DNA of 64,000 nt from Halobacillus_B sp963739045 (GCA_963739045.1 CAVTYY010000004.1:992001-1056000), one strand, 5' to 3'. Shown: positions 1 through 8,639, counted from the first letter of the stretch. Program-made: numbers and translations. The notes: generated from the letters alone by a model not told the origin.

Positions 1-127
1 AGTGCGGACTAAGTGGCAATCTAGTCCAGTTTTACGGAAACGTAGCTGAGTCGGATTTAAAGGGGAACCGCCAGAGTGGTGACACTCGGTATCCGGCTGG
101 GAAAACCTACTAGACCTAAGCCGCAAT
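1..127 (+). ncRNA. Structured 5' leader RNA candidate (unassigned)
   Basis: This stretch upstream of the CNNM gene folds into a multi-helix structure by eye. TGCGG (3-7) pairs with CCGCA (121-125), CTAGT (21-25) with ACTAG (109-113), CGGAT (52-56) with ATCCG (91-95), a hairpin at 27-48 is capped by GAAA, and GAGTG/CACTC (74-87) is capped by GTGA. A closing helix with two GNRA-capped arms is typical of riboswitch-like leaders. I could not match it to the M-box, ydaO, cobalamin, lysine, yybP-ykoY, T-box or FMN consensus as I remember them. The 5' end may lie outside the window. Confidence 0.45.
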
Positions 128-197
128 TTTTACTTGGTTCATGACCATTCCTTTCGCTACATATGAAATTAATTTATAAGAAATATAGAGGTTGAGA

Positions 198-797
198 ATG
201 GACAATAAATTTAAAAAATCCTTAAAATTTAGCTTAAGTATTGCCGTTATCACTTTTGTGTTAGCGGCTATTTTTTCAGTTATATCTTCTTCCGTGCTTA
301 GCGGAGTCATTTGGGTGATCGGTTTAATTATCGTTTTTATTATCGTATTTATCGGAGTAGTGTTTGATATGCTTGGGATAGCTGCGACGGCTGCTAAAGA
401 GTCACCCTTTCACGCCATGGCTTCTGAGAAAGTTACAGGGGCAAAGCAGGCAATAGCTATTGTAAGAAACGCAGACCGCTTTGCAAGTTTCTGTAACGAC
501 GTTATAGGGGATATATCTGGTATAGTGAGCGGGACAGCATCTGCCGTAGTTGTTCTGCAGTTAGTGAATGCAATAGGATCCCACGATGGATCCAAAATTC
601 AAATTATTATTTCTGTTGCTTTAACCAGTGTGGTAGCCGCCTTAACTGTAGGTGGCAAAGCACTTGGCAAGTTTTTTGCGATTAACTCTTCCACCAAGAT
701 TATTTTTTTTGCGGCAAAAGTGATAGCATGGATGGAACAGAAGTTTAAAATAAATATCGTTACAGCTTCAGAGAAATCCACAAAAAAAACAAGATAA
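198..797 (+). CDS. CNNM (DUF21) domain membrane protein, CorB-like
   Basis: A 199-residue membrane protein with two hydrophobic segments near the N-terminus (about residues 10-32 and 36-58) and two more at about 107-150. The stretch FDMLGIAATAA...FHAMASEKV...GAKQAI is typical of the CNNM/DUF21 transmembrane module found in CorB/CNNM magnesium and cobalt transport proteins. The cytosolic CBS pair and CorC domain of full-length transporters are absent, so this is the short, membrane-only form. ATG 198 is chosen because AGAGG at 187-191 sits 6 nt upstream; the TTG at 192 abuts that site. It precedes dxs by 18 nt and may be co-transcribed with it. The ion is not deducible. Confidence 0.7.
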   Translation: MDNKFKKSLKFSLSIAVITFVLAAIFSVISSSVLSGVIWVIGLIIVFIIVFIGVVFDMLGIAATAAKESPFHAMASEKVTGAKQAIAIVRNADRFASFCNDVIGDISGIVSGTASAVVVLQLVNAIGSHDGSKIQIIISVALTSVVAALTVGGKALGKFFAINSSTKIIFFAAKVIAWMEQKFKINIVTASEKSTKKTR

Positions 798-815
798 CTA
801 CAAGGGGGTCCTTTA

Positions 816-2708
816 ATGGATCTGTACAAGGTTAAAGACCCTTCATTTTTGAAGGAAATGTCATCCAGTCAACTAGAAGAACTCGCTAAGGATGTAAGGA
901 AGTTCTTAATTGAGAATCTATCCACCACAGGCGGCCATTTAGGAGCCAATTTAGGAGTAGTGGAGCTTACTTTAGCTCTTCACAAAGTGTTTAAAAGCCC
1001 TGATGATCGATTTTTATTTGATGTCGGCCATCAGTCCTACATTCATAAAATCCTTACGGGAAGAGCCGGTCAGTTTGATACATTACGAAAGTATCAAGGA
1101 TTGTGCGGTTTTCCAAAAAGAAATGAAAGCGAACACGATATTTGGGAAACCGGCCATAGTTCTACTTCTCTTTCCGCGGCAATGGGTATGGCCATCGCAC
1201 GGGATTTAAAGAATGAAGACCATTCTATCGTACCGATTATTGGTGACGGTGCGCTTACAGGCGGTATGGCTTTAGAAGCTCTAAATCATATTGGACATGA
1301 GAAAAAGAATGTAACCGTTATCCTGAATGATAACGAAATGTCTATTGCTAAAAATGTGGGTGCCTTGCATGGGGCGCTTGGACGTATGCGCAGTGCTGGG
1401 AAGTATAACCGGGCGAAAGATGATCTGGAATGGCTTTTGAAAAAAATCCCTGCTGTTGGAGGCAAGTTAGCTCAGGCAGCTGAACGATTGAAGGACAGTA
1501 TGAAATATTTTGTTGTCCCTGGTATGTTTTTTGAAGAGCTGGGTTTTACGTATTATGGTCCAGTAGATGGTCATGATTTTAATGATCTGTTTGAGAACTT
1601 GAATTACGCTAAGAAAACGAACGGACCAGTGATCGTCCACGTAATGACCCAGAAGGGAAAGGGATATCATCCTGCTGAGACCGATAAGAAGGATAAATGG
1701 CATGGTGTTGGCCCTTATAAGATCGAATCCGGGGAGAAGATTAAGCCCGTAGATGCCCCTCCTGCCTGGAGTTCCGTGATTAGTGAGACTCTGAGGAAAG
1801 AAGCAAGAAAGGATAAACGAATCGTTGCCATCACCCCAGCCATGATATTGGGATCTAAATTAGAAAAATTTGGTGAAGAGTTTCCTGACCGATTATTTGA
1901 CGTCGGTATCGCTGAGCAGCACGCAACGACCGTATCTGCCGGCTTAGCTACACAAGGAATGAAACCATTTTTGGCTATTTACTCCACCTTTTTGCAGCGG
2001 GGTTATGATCAAGTCATACACGACGTAGCAAGGCAGAATTTAAACGTAGTGTTCGGTATTGACCGTGCCGGTTTGGTAGGTGCTGATGGAGAAACTCATC
2101 AAGGGGTATTTGATATCGCCTTTTTAAGATCAGTACCCAATATGATTATAAGTATGCCAAAAGATGAAAATGAAGCTCAGCATTTAGTACACACAGCAAT
2201 GAATTATGATGATGGTCCATTCGCTGTACGTTATCCGAGAGGAAACGGTAAAGGGATACCCATGGATGAGGAGCTTGACTCTCTCCCTATAGGCAGCTGG
2301 GAAGTCATCGAAGAAGGCACAGACGGAGTAATACTGACGTTTGGTACTACGGTTGATATGGCACTTCAAGCCAGCAAGCAAATGAAGCAGGAAGGGAAAT
2401 CCATTCGAGTAGTGAATGCACGTTTTCTTAAACCTATGGATGAAGCTATGCTGCATGACATCATGAAAGAACAACTGCCGATATTAACTATTGAAGAAGC
2501 AGTCCTTAGTGGAGGGTTTGGTTCCAGTGTTCTGGAGTTTGCTGAAGAACACAACTACACTTTACAATATATGAAAAGAATGGGGATCCCTGACCATTTT
2601 ATCGAGCATGGCAGTGTACCTGAACTTTGGGAAGAAATCGGTTTGACCACTGAAGCGGTCATTCGAAACCTAAAAGAAATGATTCCGGATAAACAGCAGA
2701 GGGCATAA
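816..2708 (+). CDS. dxs: 1-deoxy-D-xylulose-5-phosphate synthase
   Basis: Condenses pyruvate and glyceraldehyde 3-phosphate to DXP, the first step of the MEP isoprenoid pathway, using thiamine diphosphate. At 630 residues it has the family length. The N-terminal TPP domain shows GGHLGANLGVVE and the GDGALTGG Mg-TPP motif; the transketolase pyrimidine domain carries FDVGIAEQHA, and a C-terminal transketolase domain follows. Start ATG 816 lies 7 nt after AAGGGGG. It is followed after 4 nt by tlyA, as in B. subtilis (dxs-yqxC), and the two are probably one transcript. No anomalies. Confidence 0.97.
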   Translation: MDLYKVKDPSFLKEMSSSQLEELAKDVRKFLIENLSTTGGHLGANLGVVELTLALHKVFKSPDDRFLFDVGHQSYIHKILTGRAGQFDTLRKYQGLCGFPKRNESEHDIWETGHSSTSLSAAMGMAIARDLKNEDHSIVPIIGDGALTGGMALEALNHIGHEKKNVTVILNDNEMSIAKNVGALHGALGRMRSAGKYNRAKDDLEWLLKKIPAVGGKLAQAAERLKDSMKYFVVPGMFFEELGFTYYGPVDGHDFNDLFENLNYAKKTNGPVIVHVMTQKGKGYHPAETDKKDKWHGVGPYKIESGEKIKPVDAPPAWSSVISETLRKEARKDKRIVAITPAMILGSKLEKFGEEFPDRLFDVGIAEQHATTVSAGLATQGMKPFLAIYSTFLQRGYDQVIHDVARQNLNVVFGIDRAGLVGADGETHQGVFDIAFLRSVPNMIISMPKDENEAQHLVHTAMNYDDGPFAVRYPRGNGKGIPMDEELDSLPIGSWEVIEEGTDGVILTFGTTVDMALQASKQMKQEGKSIRVVNARFLKPMDEAMLHDIMKEQLPILTIEEAVLSGGFGSSVLEFAEEHNYTLQYMKRMGIPDHFIEHGSVPELWEEIGLTTEAVIRNLKEMIPDKQQRA

Positions 2709-2712
2709 GAAA

Positions 2713-3537
2713 ATGGGAAAAAAAATCAGGCTTGATTTATTATTAGTTGAAAAAGGATATATTGAAACACGTGAAAAAGCTAAGCGGACCATTATGGCCG
2801 GTCTTGTTTTCGTCGACCAGGCTCGCATTGATAAACCTGGTCAAAAAGTCGATGAAGATAAAGAGATTGTGGTAAAAGGGAAGGCCATTCCGTATGTCAG
2901 CAGAGGCGGTTTAAAACTCGAAAAAGCTATTAAGGAATTCTCCATAGACCTGGCAGGAAAAGTCATGATAGACATCGGTTCTTCGACGGGTGGATTTACT
3001 GATTGTGCGCTGCAGCATGGAGCAGCGCTCAGTTATGCCATCGATGTCGGATACAATCAACTCGATTGGAAATTAAGAAATCATCCGCAGGTGGTTGTTA
3101 TGGAACGGACTAATTTTCGTTATGTGACGGAAGATGACCTCGCTCATGGTAAACCTCAATTTGCTTCGATTGATGTGTCGTTCATTTCTTTGCGTATTAT
3201 CCTTCCAGTACTCGCCAATCTTATGGCAGAAGGTGGAGAAGTGGTAGCTTTAATCAAACCGCAATTTGAAGCTGGAAGGGAACAAGTAGGAAAAAAGGGA
3301 ATTATCCGAGATGCTAAGATCCACGCTCAAGTTGTGGACAATATTTTGAATTTCGCATTAGCACATGGGTATTCTATCTATGGACTTACTTTTTCTCCTA
3401 TAACGGGAGGAGATGGGAATATCGAATTCCTCGTCCATCTGAAGATCGCGGAAGAACAAGAAGGAAAGCTTATAAATGATGTGAAAACGGAAAGTGTCGT
3501 CGAGCAAGCCCATCAAGCACACAGTAAACGTTCATAA
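2713..3537 (+). CDS. tlyA: TlyA family rRNA 2'-O-methyltransferase (YqxC)
   Basis: A 274-residue protein with an N-terminal S4 RNA-binding domain (about residues 4-65, starting LDLLLVEKGYIETREKAK) and a FtsJ-like Rossmann methyltransferase domain carrying the SAM-binding DIGSSTGGFTDC. Family knowledge: TlyA proteins methylate ribose 2'-OH groups of cytidines in 16S and 23S rRNA and have been called hemolysin-like; B. subtilis YqxC is the orthologue. ATG 2713 begins 4 nt after the dxs stop, with AGAGGG at 2698-2703 inside the dxs 3' end, which suggests coupled translation. A rho-independent terminator follows at 3549-3570. Confidence 0.93.
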   Translation: MGKKIRLDLLLVEKGYIETREKAKRTIMAGLVFVDQARIDKPGQKVDEDKEIVVKGKAIPYVSRGGLKLEKAIKEFSIDLAGKVMIDIGSSTGGFTDCALQHGAALSYAIDVGYNQLDWKLRNHPQVVVMERTNFRYVTEDDLAHGKPQFASIDVSFISLRIILPVLANLMAEGGEVVALIKPQFEAGREQVGKKGIIRDAKIHAQVVDNILNFALAHGYSIYGLTFSPITGGDGNIEFLVHLKIAEEQEGKLINDVKTESVVEQAHQAHSKRS

Positions 3538-3548
3538 AAAAGTTAGAC

Positions 3549-3570
3549 AGGGCTGAAAATAGCCCTTTTC
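3549..3570 (+). terminator. Terminator after tlyA
   Basis: AGGGCT (3549-3554) and AGCCCT (3561-3566) pair across a 6-nt loop and are followed by TTTTC. It ends the dxs-tlyA transcript. Confidence 0.8.
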
Positions 3571-3685
3571 TTAGGTCTTTTTTTAGAGAGTAAGTATTTT
3601 GAATTCGTTTTCCGTATTGAAATGCTCACACAGTATTTCTGCAGCTTACTCTGTTTAGACCTCTGCTTTGGAATGGAGGATAGCA

Positions 3686-4135
3686 ATGAATAAAGGTCAG
3701 CGACATATAAAAATTAGAGAACTTATTACTAACGACGACATTGAAACGCAGGATGAGCTGGTCGGCAGACTCAAAGGGATGGGATATAATGTAACTCAGG
3801 CAACAGTATCCCGGGATATAAAAGAGCTGCACTTAGTTAAAGTGCCCATGATGGATGGAAGATATAAATACAGTCTGCCTGCAGATCAGCGTTTTAATCC
3901 ATTTGAGAAGTTAAAAAGGCTGATGATGGATGCCTTTGTCAGCATTGATCGAGCTGGACATTTTATTATTTTAAAAACACTGCCGGGCAATGCTAACGCT
4001 GTAGGGGCACTTATTGATAATCTGGATTGGGAAGAAATTATGGGAACCATTTGCGGCGATGACACCTGCCTTATTATCTGCCGCAGTAAGGACCAGACGG
4101 AAACGATCAGTGAGCAATTGTTAAATATGTTATAA
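3686..4135 (+). CDS. argR: Arginine repressor ArgR/AhrC
   Basis: A 149-residue ArgR family regulator, the same length as B. subtilis AhrC. The N-terminal winged HTH includes ATVSRDIKELHLVKV; the C-terminal oligomerisation and arginine-binding domain includes GNANAVGALIDNL and GTICGDDTCLIICR, whose acidic pair binds arginine. It represses arginine biosynthesis and activates catabolism with arginine as co-effector. ATG 3686 is selected because GGAGG (3675-3679) is 6 nt upstream; an in-frame TTG at 3668 would precede that site. recN begins 17 nt downstream, the conserved ahrC-recN pairing. Confidence 0.95.
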   Translation: MNKGQRHIKIRELITNDDIETQDELVGRLKGMGYNVTQATVSRDIKELHLVKVPMMDGRYKYSLPADQRFNPFEKLKRLMMDAFVSIDRAGHFIILKTLPGNANAVGALIDNLDWEEIMGTICGDDTCLIICRSKDQTETISEQLLNML

Positions 4136-4152
4136 CCGAGGTGGATTGTTTC

Positions 4153-5874
4153 ATGTTAACAGAATTATCTATACGCGATTTTGCTATCATCGACCAAGTT
4201 TCCATAACCTTTAAAGAGGGTCTGACGGTACTGACCGGAGAGACCGGGGCAGGAAAGTCAATTATTATTGATGCCATTCATTTGCTCTCTGGTGGACGCG
4301 GATCGGTTGAATTTGTTCGTCATGGAATGAAAAAAGCTGAAATTGAAGGATTATTCACAGTAGATGCCAGCCACCCTATCTTCAAACGGGGAGAGCAGTT
4401 TGGGGTTGAGATTGGCGAAGATGGAATGGTCGTACTCCAGAGAACAATAACCCATCAAGGAAAAAGTATCTGCCGCGTGAATGGAAAATTGGTTACTTTG
4501 GGTATATTAAAGGAATTTGGTCAAACATTAATTGACATCCATAGTCAGCATGAAACCCAGTCATTAATGGATCCTGACCGTCACATTGAATTGCTTGATC
4601 TTTTTGCAAGCCGGGAATTAACCCCATCTATGGAAGAATATCAGTCTGTATTCGAGAAGTACCAAATGTTAAAAAGACGACACAAAGAATTAAGTGAAAA
4701 TGAGCAGGAAATGGCTCAGAGGCTGGATTTATTGGAATTTCAGCTGAATGAACTTCAAGAATCAGAGTTAGTTCCAAACGAAGATGATGAACTGACAGAT
4801 GAACGTAGTAAACTGCTGAATTACGAAAAAATATATCAAGGGATTCACGACGCTTATAATTCTCTGTATGGGGAGCAAAAAGGTTTAGATTGGTTAAGTC
4901 ATGCTATGACTTCTCTTGAGAGTGCCTCCGATTTCGATAATCAATTAGCAAAAATGACAGAAGAATTGACGAATTCCTATTATTTGATTGAAGAGATGAC
5001 GTTCCAATTAAGCAGTCAAATGGCAGAGCTGGAGTTTGATCCGGAACGGCTTAATCAAATTGAAGCCCGTCTGAATGAATTGAACCGATTGAAGAAAAAA
5101 TATGGGCAGAGCGTCGAAAGTATGCTGGAATATGCTTCCCGAATTGAAGAAGAAATCGATGAAATTAAAAATAAAGATTCTCATTTGCACAGGCTTGAAC
5201 AGCAAATTAATGAATTGGGTCAGGACGCCGTGCTGGAAGCGAAAAACATTCATGATATCCGTGAATCCGTTTCTAAAACGCTTTCTTCGTATATACAAGA
5301 CGAATTAAAGGATCTGTACTTAGAAAAAGCAGCTTTCGCAGTCGATATTCAAAAAAGAGAAGGCGGGCAGGCAGATCCATTATTTGAAGGAAAACACGTG
5401 CGGCTTCAAAAAAATGGATTTGACTTGGTTAAGTTTCTTATTACGACGAACCCGGGGGAACCTTTAAAGGAAATACATAAGGTGGCTTCAGGTGGAGAAC
5501 TTTCAAGAATTATGCTGGCATTGAAACGTATTTTTTCAAGGCATCAAGGTGTGACCAGTGTAATTTTTGATGAAGTAGATACAGGAGTCAGCGGACGAGT
5601 TGCCCAGGCGATTGCTGAAAAGATTTATGGGATTTCTAAAGGATCTCAAGTTCTGTGTATTTCACACTTGCCGCAGGTAGCCGCTATGGCGGATACTCAT
5701 ATAAGAATTGAAAAGCATGTAAATGACGACAGAACTTCTACCCTTGCGAAGGAATTATCCCATGAAGAAAAAGCTGATGAAATTTCTAGAATGATTACTG
5801 GAGCTGAATTAACAGATACTACCTTAGAACATGCAAAAGAGCTCTTAACTTTAGCTTCCCGGCATAAAGCATAA
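4153..5874 (+). CDS. recN: DNA repair protein RecN
   Basis: An SMC-like ATPase of 573 residues that gathers at DNA double-strand breaks. The N-terminal Walker A is GETGAGKS (about residue 30), followed by the central coiled coil (about 150-360, rich in E, L and Q) and the C-terminal ABC-type lobe with SGGELSRIMLALK and Walker B VIFDEVDTGVSG, then HLPQVAAMAD. ATG 4153 has GAGGTGG 8 nt upstream; a GTG at 4141 overlaps that site and is less likely. I found no GAAC-N4-GTTC LexA box directly upstream. The gene closes the argR-recN unit with a strong terminator at 5882. Confidence 0.96.
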   Translation: MLTELSIRDFAIIDQVSITFKEGLTVLTGETGAGKSIIIDAIHLLSGGRGSVEFVRHGMKKAEIEGLFTVDASHPIFKRGEQFGVEIGEDGMVVLQRTITHQGKSICRVNGKLVTLGILKEFGQTLIDIHSQHETQSLMDPDRHIELLDLFASRELTPSMEEYQSVFEKYQMLKRRHKELSENEQEMAQRLDLLEFQLNELQESELVPNEDDELTDERSKLLNYEKIYQGIHDAYNSLYGEQKGLDWLSHAMTSLESASDFDNQLAKMTEELTNSYYLIEEMTFQLSSQMAELEFDPERLNQIEARLNELNRLKKKYGQSVESMLEYASRIEEEIDEIKNKDSHLHRLEQQINELGQDAVLEAKNIHDIRESVSKTLSSYIQDELKDLYLEKAAFAVDIQKREGGQADPLFEGKHVRLQKNGFDLVKFLITTNPGEPLKEIHKVASGGELSRIMLALKRIFSRHQGVTSVIFDEVDTGVSGRVAQAIAEKIYGISKGSQVLCISHLPQVAAMADTHIRIEKHVNDDRTSTLAKELSHEEKADEISRMITGAELTDTTLEHAKELLTLASRHKA

Positions 5875-5881
5875 TCAGCAA

Positions 5882-5909
5882 AGCACATGAAAATGTTCAT
5901 GTGCTTTTT
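5882..5909 (+). terminator. Terminator after recN
   Basis: A 10-bp perfect stem AGCACATGAA / TTCATGTGCT (5882-5891 with 5896-5905) with a 4-nt loop AATG and a TTTT tail. Confidence 0.9.
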
Positions 5910-5965
5910 GTTAGTTTATGGGTGAAGAACTTGCTGCTAATGCCACTATACACGTTTTCTTATGG

Positions 5966-5996
5966 TGAATGTTTCAAGGGAAGGGAATCGGTACTA
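5966..5996 (+). promoter_or_regulatory. Sigma-G-like promoter of spoIVB
   Basis: TGAATG (5966-5971), then 18 nt, then GGTACTA (5990-5996), resembles the forespore sigma-G pattern TGAATA-N17/18-CATACTA. B. subtilis spoIVB is transcribed in the forespore by sigma-F and sigma-G. Transcription from here would start near 6003, supporting the ATG at 6094 as the true start. Confidence 0.5.
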
Positions 5997-6093
5997 TATT
6001 TACTCAGATTATGCTCGTTTAAAAAAGTCCTTCTACGACCACATTATAAGTAAGCCATTTAGTTGGTCAGGAGTAAGAAGGAGTGTTGAACCC

Positions 6094-7350
6094 ATGAAAA
6101 AGCATGAGAAAATGAAATATATTTGTGGTTCTATCCTCCTGCTGTTGATGCTCGTTTTGCCTTTATTCACCCCCATAAAGAATTATTTATCCATTCCAAC
6201 GGAGTTAAAAGTAAGTGCATCGGATTCTGTGGAAGCGGCACCTGTGTTCAAAGGTGAAGGTGAAGCAAGGACTGCTTTCTCATCAGATGATCTAAAGGGT
6301 TCCAGCCAAGTCTTTTATGAATTTGCTGGCATTCCTTTAAAAAAGACCGATATAAAGACGATGAGAGATATTCAGTTAATACCGGGCGGTCAATCTGTTG
6401 GCGTTGAACTGCATACGAAAGGTGTGCTGGTGGTTGGGCACCATCTCGTTGATAGCAGGAAAGAGGAGCAGGCTTCACCAGGAGAGAAAGCGAATGTGCA
6501 AATTGGAGATATTTTATTAAAAGGTAATGGCAAGGAATTAAATAGTATGGAGGACCTTTCTTCCATTGTAAAAGAAGCGGGAAAACAAGGGAAAGCCATC
6601 AAGCTTACGATTAAAAGAGGAGAAGAAATTCTAACTTCTTCTCTAAACCCCACGTTTAATAAGCAGGAAAATGAATACCAAATTGGTCTTTATATTCGTG
6701 ATTCAGCTGCAGGCATAGGAACGATGACTTTTTATGACCCTGATAGCGGTAAGTATGGAGCATTAGGACACGTCATTGCCGATATGGATACAAGAAAACC
6801 AATCGAAATCCATAAAGGCACGATTTTAAAATCACACGTTACGGCCATAGAAAAGGGCAGCGAAGGGCTTCCAGGAGAGAAGAAAGCGAATTTCTCCATT
6901 CATGATGATCGGCTGGGAAATATTACAAAGAATACTCCATTTGGGATATTCGGCAATTTAGACGGTGATATTGCCAATACTGAATATCCAAAAGGATTAC
7001 CAGTAGGATATTCAGATCAAGTCAAAGAAGGACCTGCAAAGATTTTGACCGTATTAGACGGTGACAAGCTACAGGAATTTGATATTGAAATTGTGAGTAA
7101 TATGCCGAAAAAGACCCCTGTCACTAAAGGTATGATTATAAAAATCACTGATCCAGAGTTATTGCAGAAAACGGGCGGTATTGTCCAAGGGATGAGTGGA
7201 AGTCCTATTATACAGGATGGACATATTATCGGAGCAGTTACTCATGTGTTTGTCAATGACCCAACAAGTGGCTATGGAGTTCATATTGAATGGATGCTGC
7301 ATGAAGCGGGGATCAATATTTATCAGGAACAAGCTAAAAAGGCAGGATAA
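6094..7350 (+). CDS. spoIVB: SpoIVB serine peptidase (forespore-to-mother-cell signal)
   Basis: A 418-residue secreted serine peptidase that triggers pro-sigma-K processing by cleaving SpoIVFA during sporulation. It has an N-terminal membrane anchor (residues about 8-24), a PDZ domain (about 100-190, with GDILLKGNGKELNS), and a C-terminal SpoIVB peptidase domain with the catalytic serine in GMSGSPI and a histidine in LGHVIADMD. An open frame extends upstream to a GTG at 5962, but the sigma-G-like -10 element lies inside that extension and AAGGAG (6078-6083) fits the ATG at 6094. It is followed by spo0A, the universal spoIVB-spo0A pairing of endospore formers. Confidence 0.95.
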   Translation: MKKHEKMKYICGSILLLLMLVLPLFTPIKNYLSIPTELKVSASDSVEAAPVFKGEGEARTAFSSDDLKGSSQVFYEFAGIPLKKTDIKTMRDIQLIPGGQSVGVELHTKGVLVVGHHLVDSRKEEQASPGEKANVQIGDILLKGNGKELNSMEDLSSIVKEAGKQGKAIKLTIKRGEEILTSSLNPTFNKQENEYQIGLYIRDSAAGIGTMTFYDPDSGKYGALGHVIADMDTRKPIEIHKGTILKSHVTAIEKGSEGLPGEKKANFSIHDDRLGNITKNTPFGIFGNLDGDIANTEYPKGLPVGYSDQVKEGPAKILTVLDGDKLQEFDIEIVSNMPKKTPVTKGMIIKITDPELLQKTGGIVQGMSGSPIIQDGHIIGAVTHVFVNDPTSGYGVHIEWMLHEAGINIYQEQAKKAG

Positions 7351-7367
7351 TAAGAAATTTTATCAGT

Positions 7368-7396
7368 AACCCGAACTATAATGGTTCGGGTTTTCT
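7368..7396 (+). terminator. Terminator after spoIVB (CCCGAAC family)
   Basis: CCCGAAC (7370-7376) pairs with GTTCGGG (7384-7390), flanked by AA and TTTT, then CTGTTTTTT. It is one of several near-identical terminators in this window. Confidence 0.88.
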
Positions 7397-7417
7397 GTTT
7401 TTTAGTCTTAACTTGTA

Positions 7418-7504
7418 TTCGACGTCTCACGAAATTCTGAAAAACAGTAACTAATTCGACAAAAATCGACAAATGAAGTATTTTAAATGTAGTATTTTAT
7501 CGAA
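7418..7504 (+). promoter_or_regulatory. Cluster of Spo0A boxes upstream of spo0A
   Basis: Reverse-orientation 0A boxes (consensus TTCGNCA) are TTCGACA at 7455-7461 (exact) and ATCGACA at 7465-7471 (one mismatch), 10 bp apart and thus on one DNA face. Weaker copies are TTCGACG at 7418-7424 and TATCGAA at 7498-7504. Phosphorylated Spo0A is known to autoregulate spo0A by binding such boxes. Confidence 0.65.
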
Positions 7505-7581
7505 TATAAGCGAATTTGAAAGCATATTGAAGCATTTGTGAGAAAACCTTATATATTTTTATTTTATTTGTTATAATAAAA

Positions 7582-7609
7582 AAGGGATAAAACATCTCAT
7601 GTCGAATAT
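7582..7609 (+). promoter_or_regulatory. Sigma-H-like promoter of spo0A overlapping a 0A box
   Basis: AAGGGATAA (7582-7590) and GTCGAATAT (7601-7609) match the sigma-H pattern RNAGGAWWW / RNNGAATWW; the -10 is exact and the gap of 10 nt is one short of usual. An exact 0A box TGTCGAA (7600-7606) lies on the -10. B. subtilis spo0A has a sigma-H promoter controlled in this way. Confidence 0.55.
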
Positions 7610-7655
7610 GTAACTAAGCACATTAAGAGGACAATTTCCTAAGGAGGAAGATTGA

Positions 7656-8435
7656 ATGGAAAAGATTCAGGTTTGTTTAGCAGATGATAATCGTGAGCTG
7701 GTGAAGCTTCTTGAGGAATATTTCGCAGATACACGCGATATTGACGTTGTAGGCGTTTCTTATAATGGTAAAGAATGCTTGGAACAGATTCAAAATAAAC
7801 AGCCGGATGTCTTAATTTTAGATATCATTATGCCACACTTAGATGGACTGGCGGTTTTAAGTAAACTAAAAGAAATGGACAAGCATCCAGACGTTATCAT
7901 GTTAACGGCATTTGGTCAGGAAGAAGTGACGAAAAAAGCTGTCGATCTCGGAGCCGCTTATTTTATGATGAAACCATTTGATCTGGACCATTTAGCTGAA
8001 CAGGTCCGACAGATTAAACATTCTGGTGATCCGATTAATCGCGCCCTTGGCAGCAGCTATTCCTCTGCAAAAACCAAAAAACCTGACCTGGATACTAGTA
8101 TTACCCATATTATTCATGAAGTCGGTGTACCTGCCCACATTAAAGGATACTTATATCTGCGGGAAGCCATTACTATGGTGTACAACGACCTTGAACTGCT
8201 TGGTTCGATTACGAAAGTCCTCTATCCGGATATTGCTACAAAATTTAATACAACGGCCTCTCGAGTAGAACGTGCCATTCGACATGCCATAGAAGTTGCC
8301 TGGAACCGTGGGAATATTGATGCGATTTCTTCCTTATTCGGCTACACGATTTCAAATACAAAAGCTAAACCGACGAACAGTGAATTCATTGCGATGGTTG
8401 CTGATCGTTTACGTCTGGAGCATAAAGCTTCCTAA
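7656..8435 (+). CDS. spo0A: Sporulation master regulator Spo0A
   Basis: A 259-residue response regulator that receives phosphate from the phosphorelay and commits the cell to sporulation. The receiver domain has the acidic pocket D10-D11 and phospho-acceptor D56 (LILDIIMP), the conserved T in MLTAFG and K in MKPFD. A linker leads to the C-terminal Spo0A DNA-binding domain from about residue 145, with recognition region TASRVERAIRHAIEVAW. AAGGAGG lies 8 nt before ATG 7656. It is monocistronic, preceded by 0A boxes and a sigma-H-like promoter and followed by a very long hairpin. Confidence 0.98.
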   Translation: MEKIQVCLADDNRELVKLLEEYFADTRDIDVVGVSYNGKECLEQIQNKQPDVLILDIIMPHLDGLAVLSKLKEMDKHPDVIMLTAFGQEEVTKKAVDLGAAYFMMKPFDLDHLAEQVRQIKHSGDPINRALGSSYSSAKTKKPDLDTSITHIIHEVGVPAHIKGYLYLREAITMVYNDLELLGSITKVLYPDIATKFNTTASRVERAIRHAIEVAWNRGNIDAISSLFGYTISNTKAKPTNSEFIAMVADRLRLEHKAS

Positions 8436-8452
8436 TATAGAATTCAGGAAAT

Positions 8453-8504
8453 ACACTTCTTTTCTTATGCGATTACTTCGCATGAGAGGAGAGGTGTTTT
8501 ATTT
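8453..8504 (+). terminator. Long-stem terminator after spo0A
   Basis: About 20 consecutive pairs, including several G-T wobbles, join 8453-8472 to 8478-8497 around a 5-nt loop, followed by TTTTATTTG. The core is ATGCGA / TCGCAT. Confidence 0.8.
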
Positions 8505-8585
8505 GTGTCTTTTCGATATGGAACAATGAACTGGAAGAAAGAATTATTTATTCATCCCTCTGGGTTCAATTCTCTCTATGATTTG

Positions 8586-8594
8586 TGGTACAAT
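8586..8594 (+). promoter_or_regulatory. Extended -10 promoter of aspartokinase
   Basis: TGGTACAAT is an extended -10 (TGnTAnAAT); the best -35 candidate, TTCAAT at 8565-8570, is weak. It lies 46 nt upstream of the start codon. Confidence 0.4.
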
Positions 8595-8639
8595 TCTTAA
8601 TTATTAATCACTTTAGTGAAGTTATGAGGAGTTGTACAT

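Noticed and set aside
1..127. Leader RNA considered as an M-box, ydaO, lysine or yybP-ykoY riboswitch
   Set aside because: Key conserved loops of these classes, as I recall them, are absent, so it was left unassigned.
3600..3685. Possible ARG box before argR
   Set aside because: Only loose AT-rich partial matches were seen and no clear palindrome.
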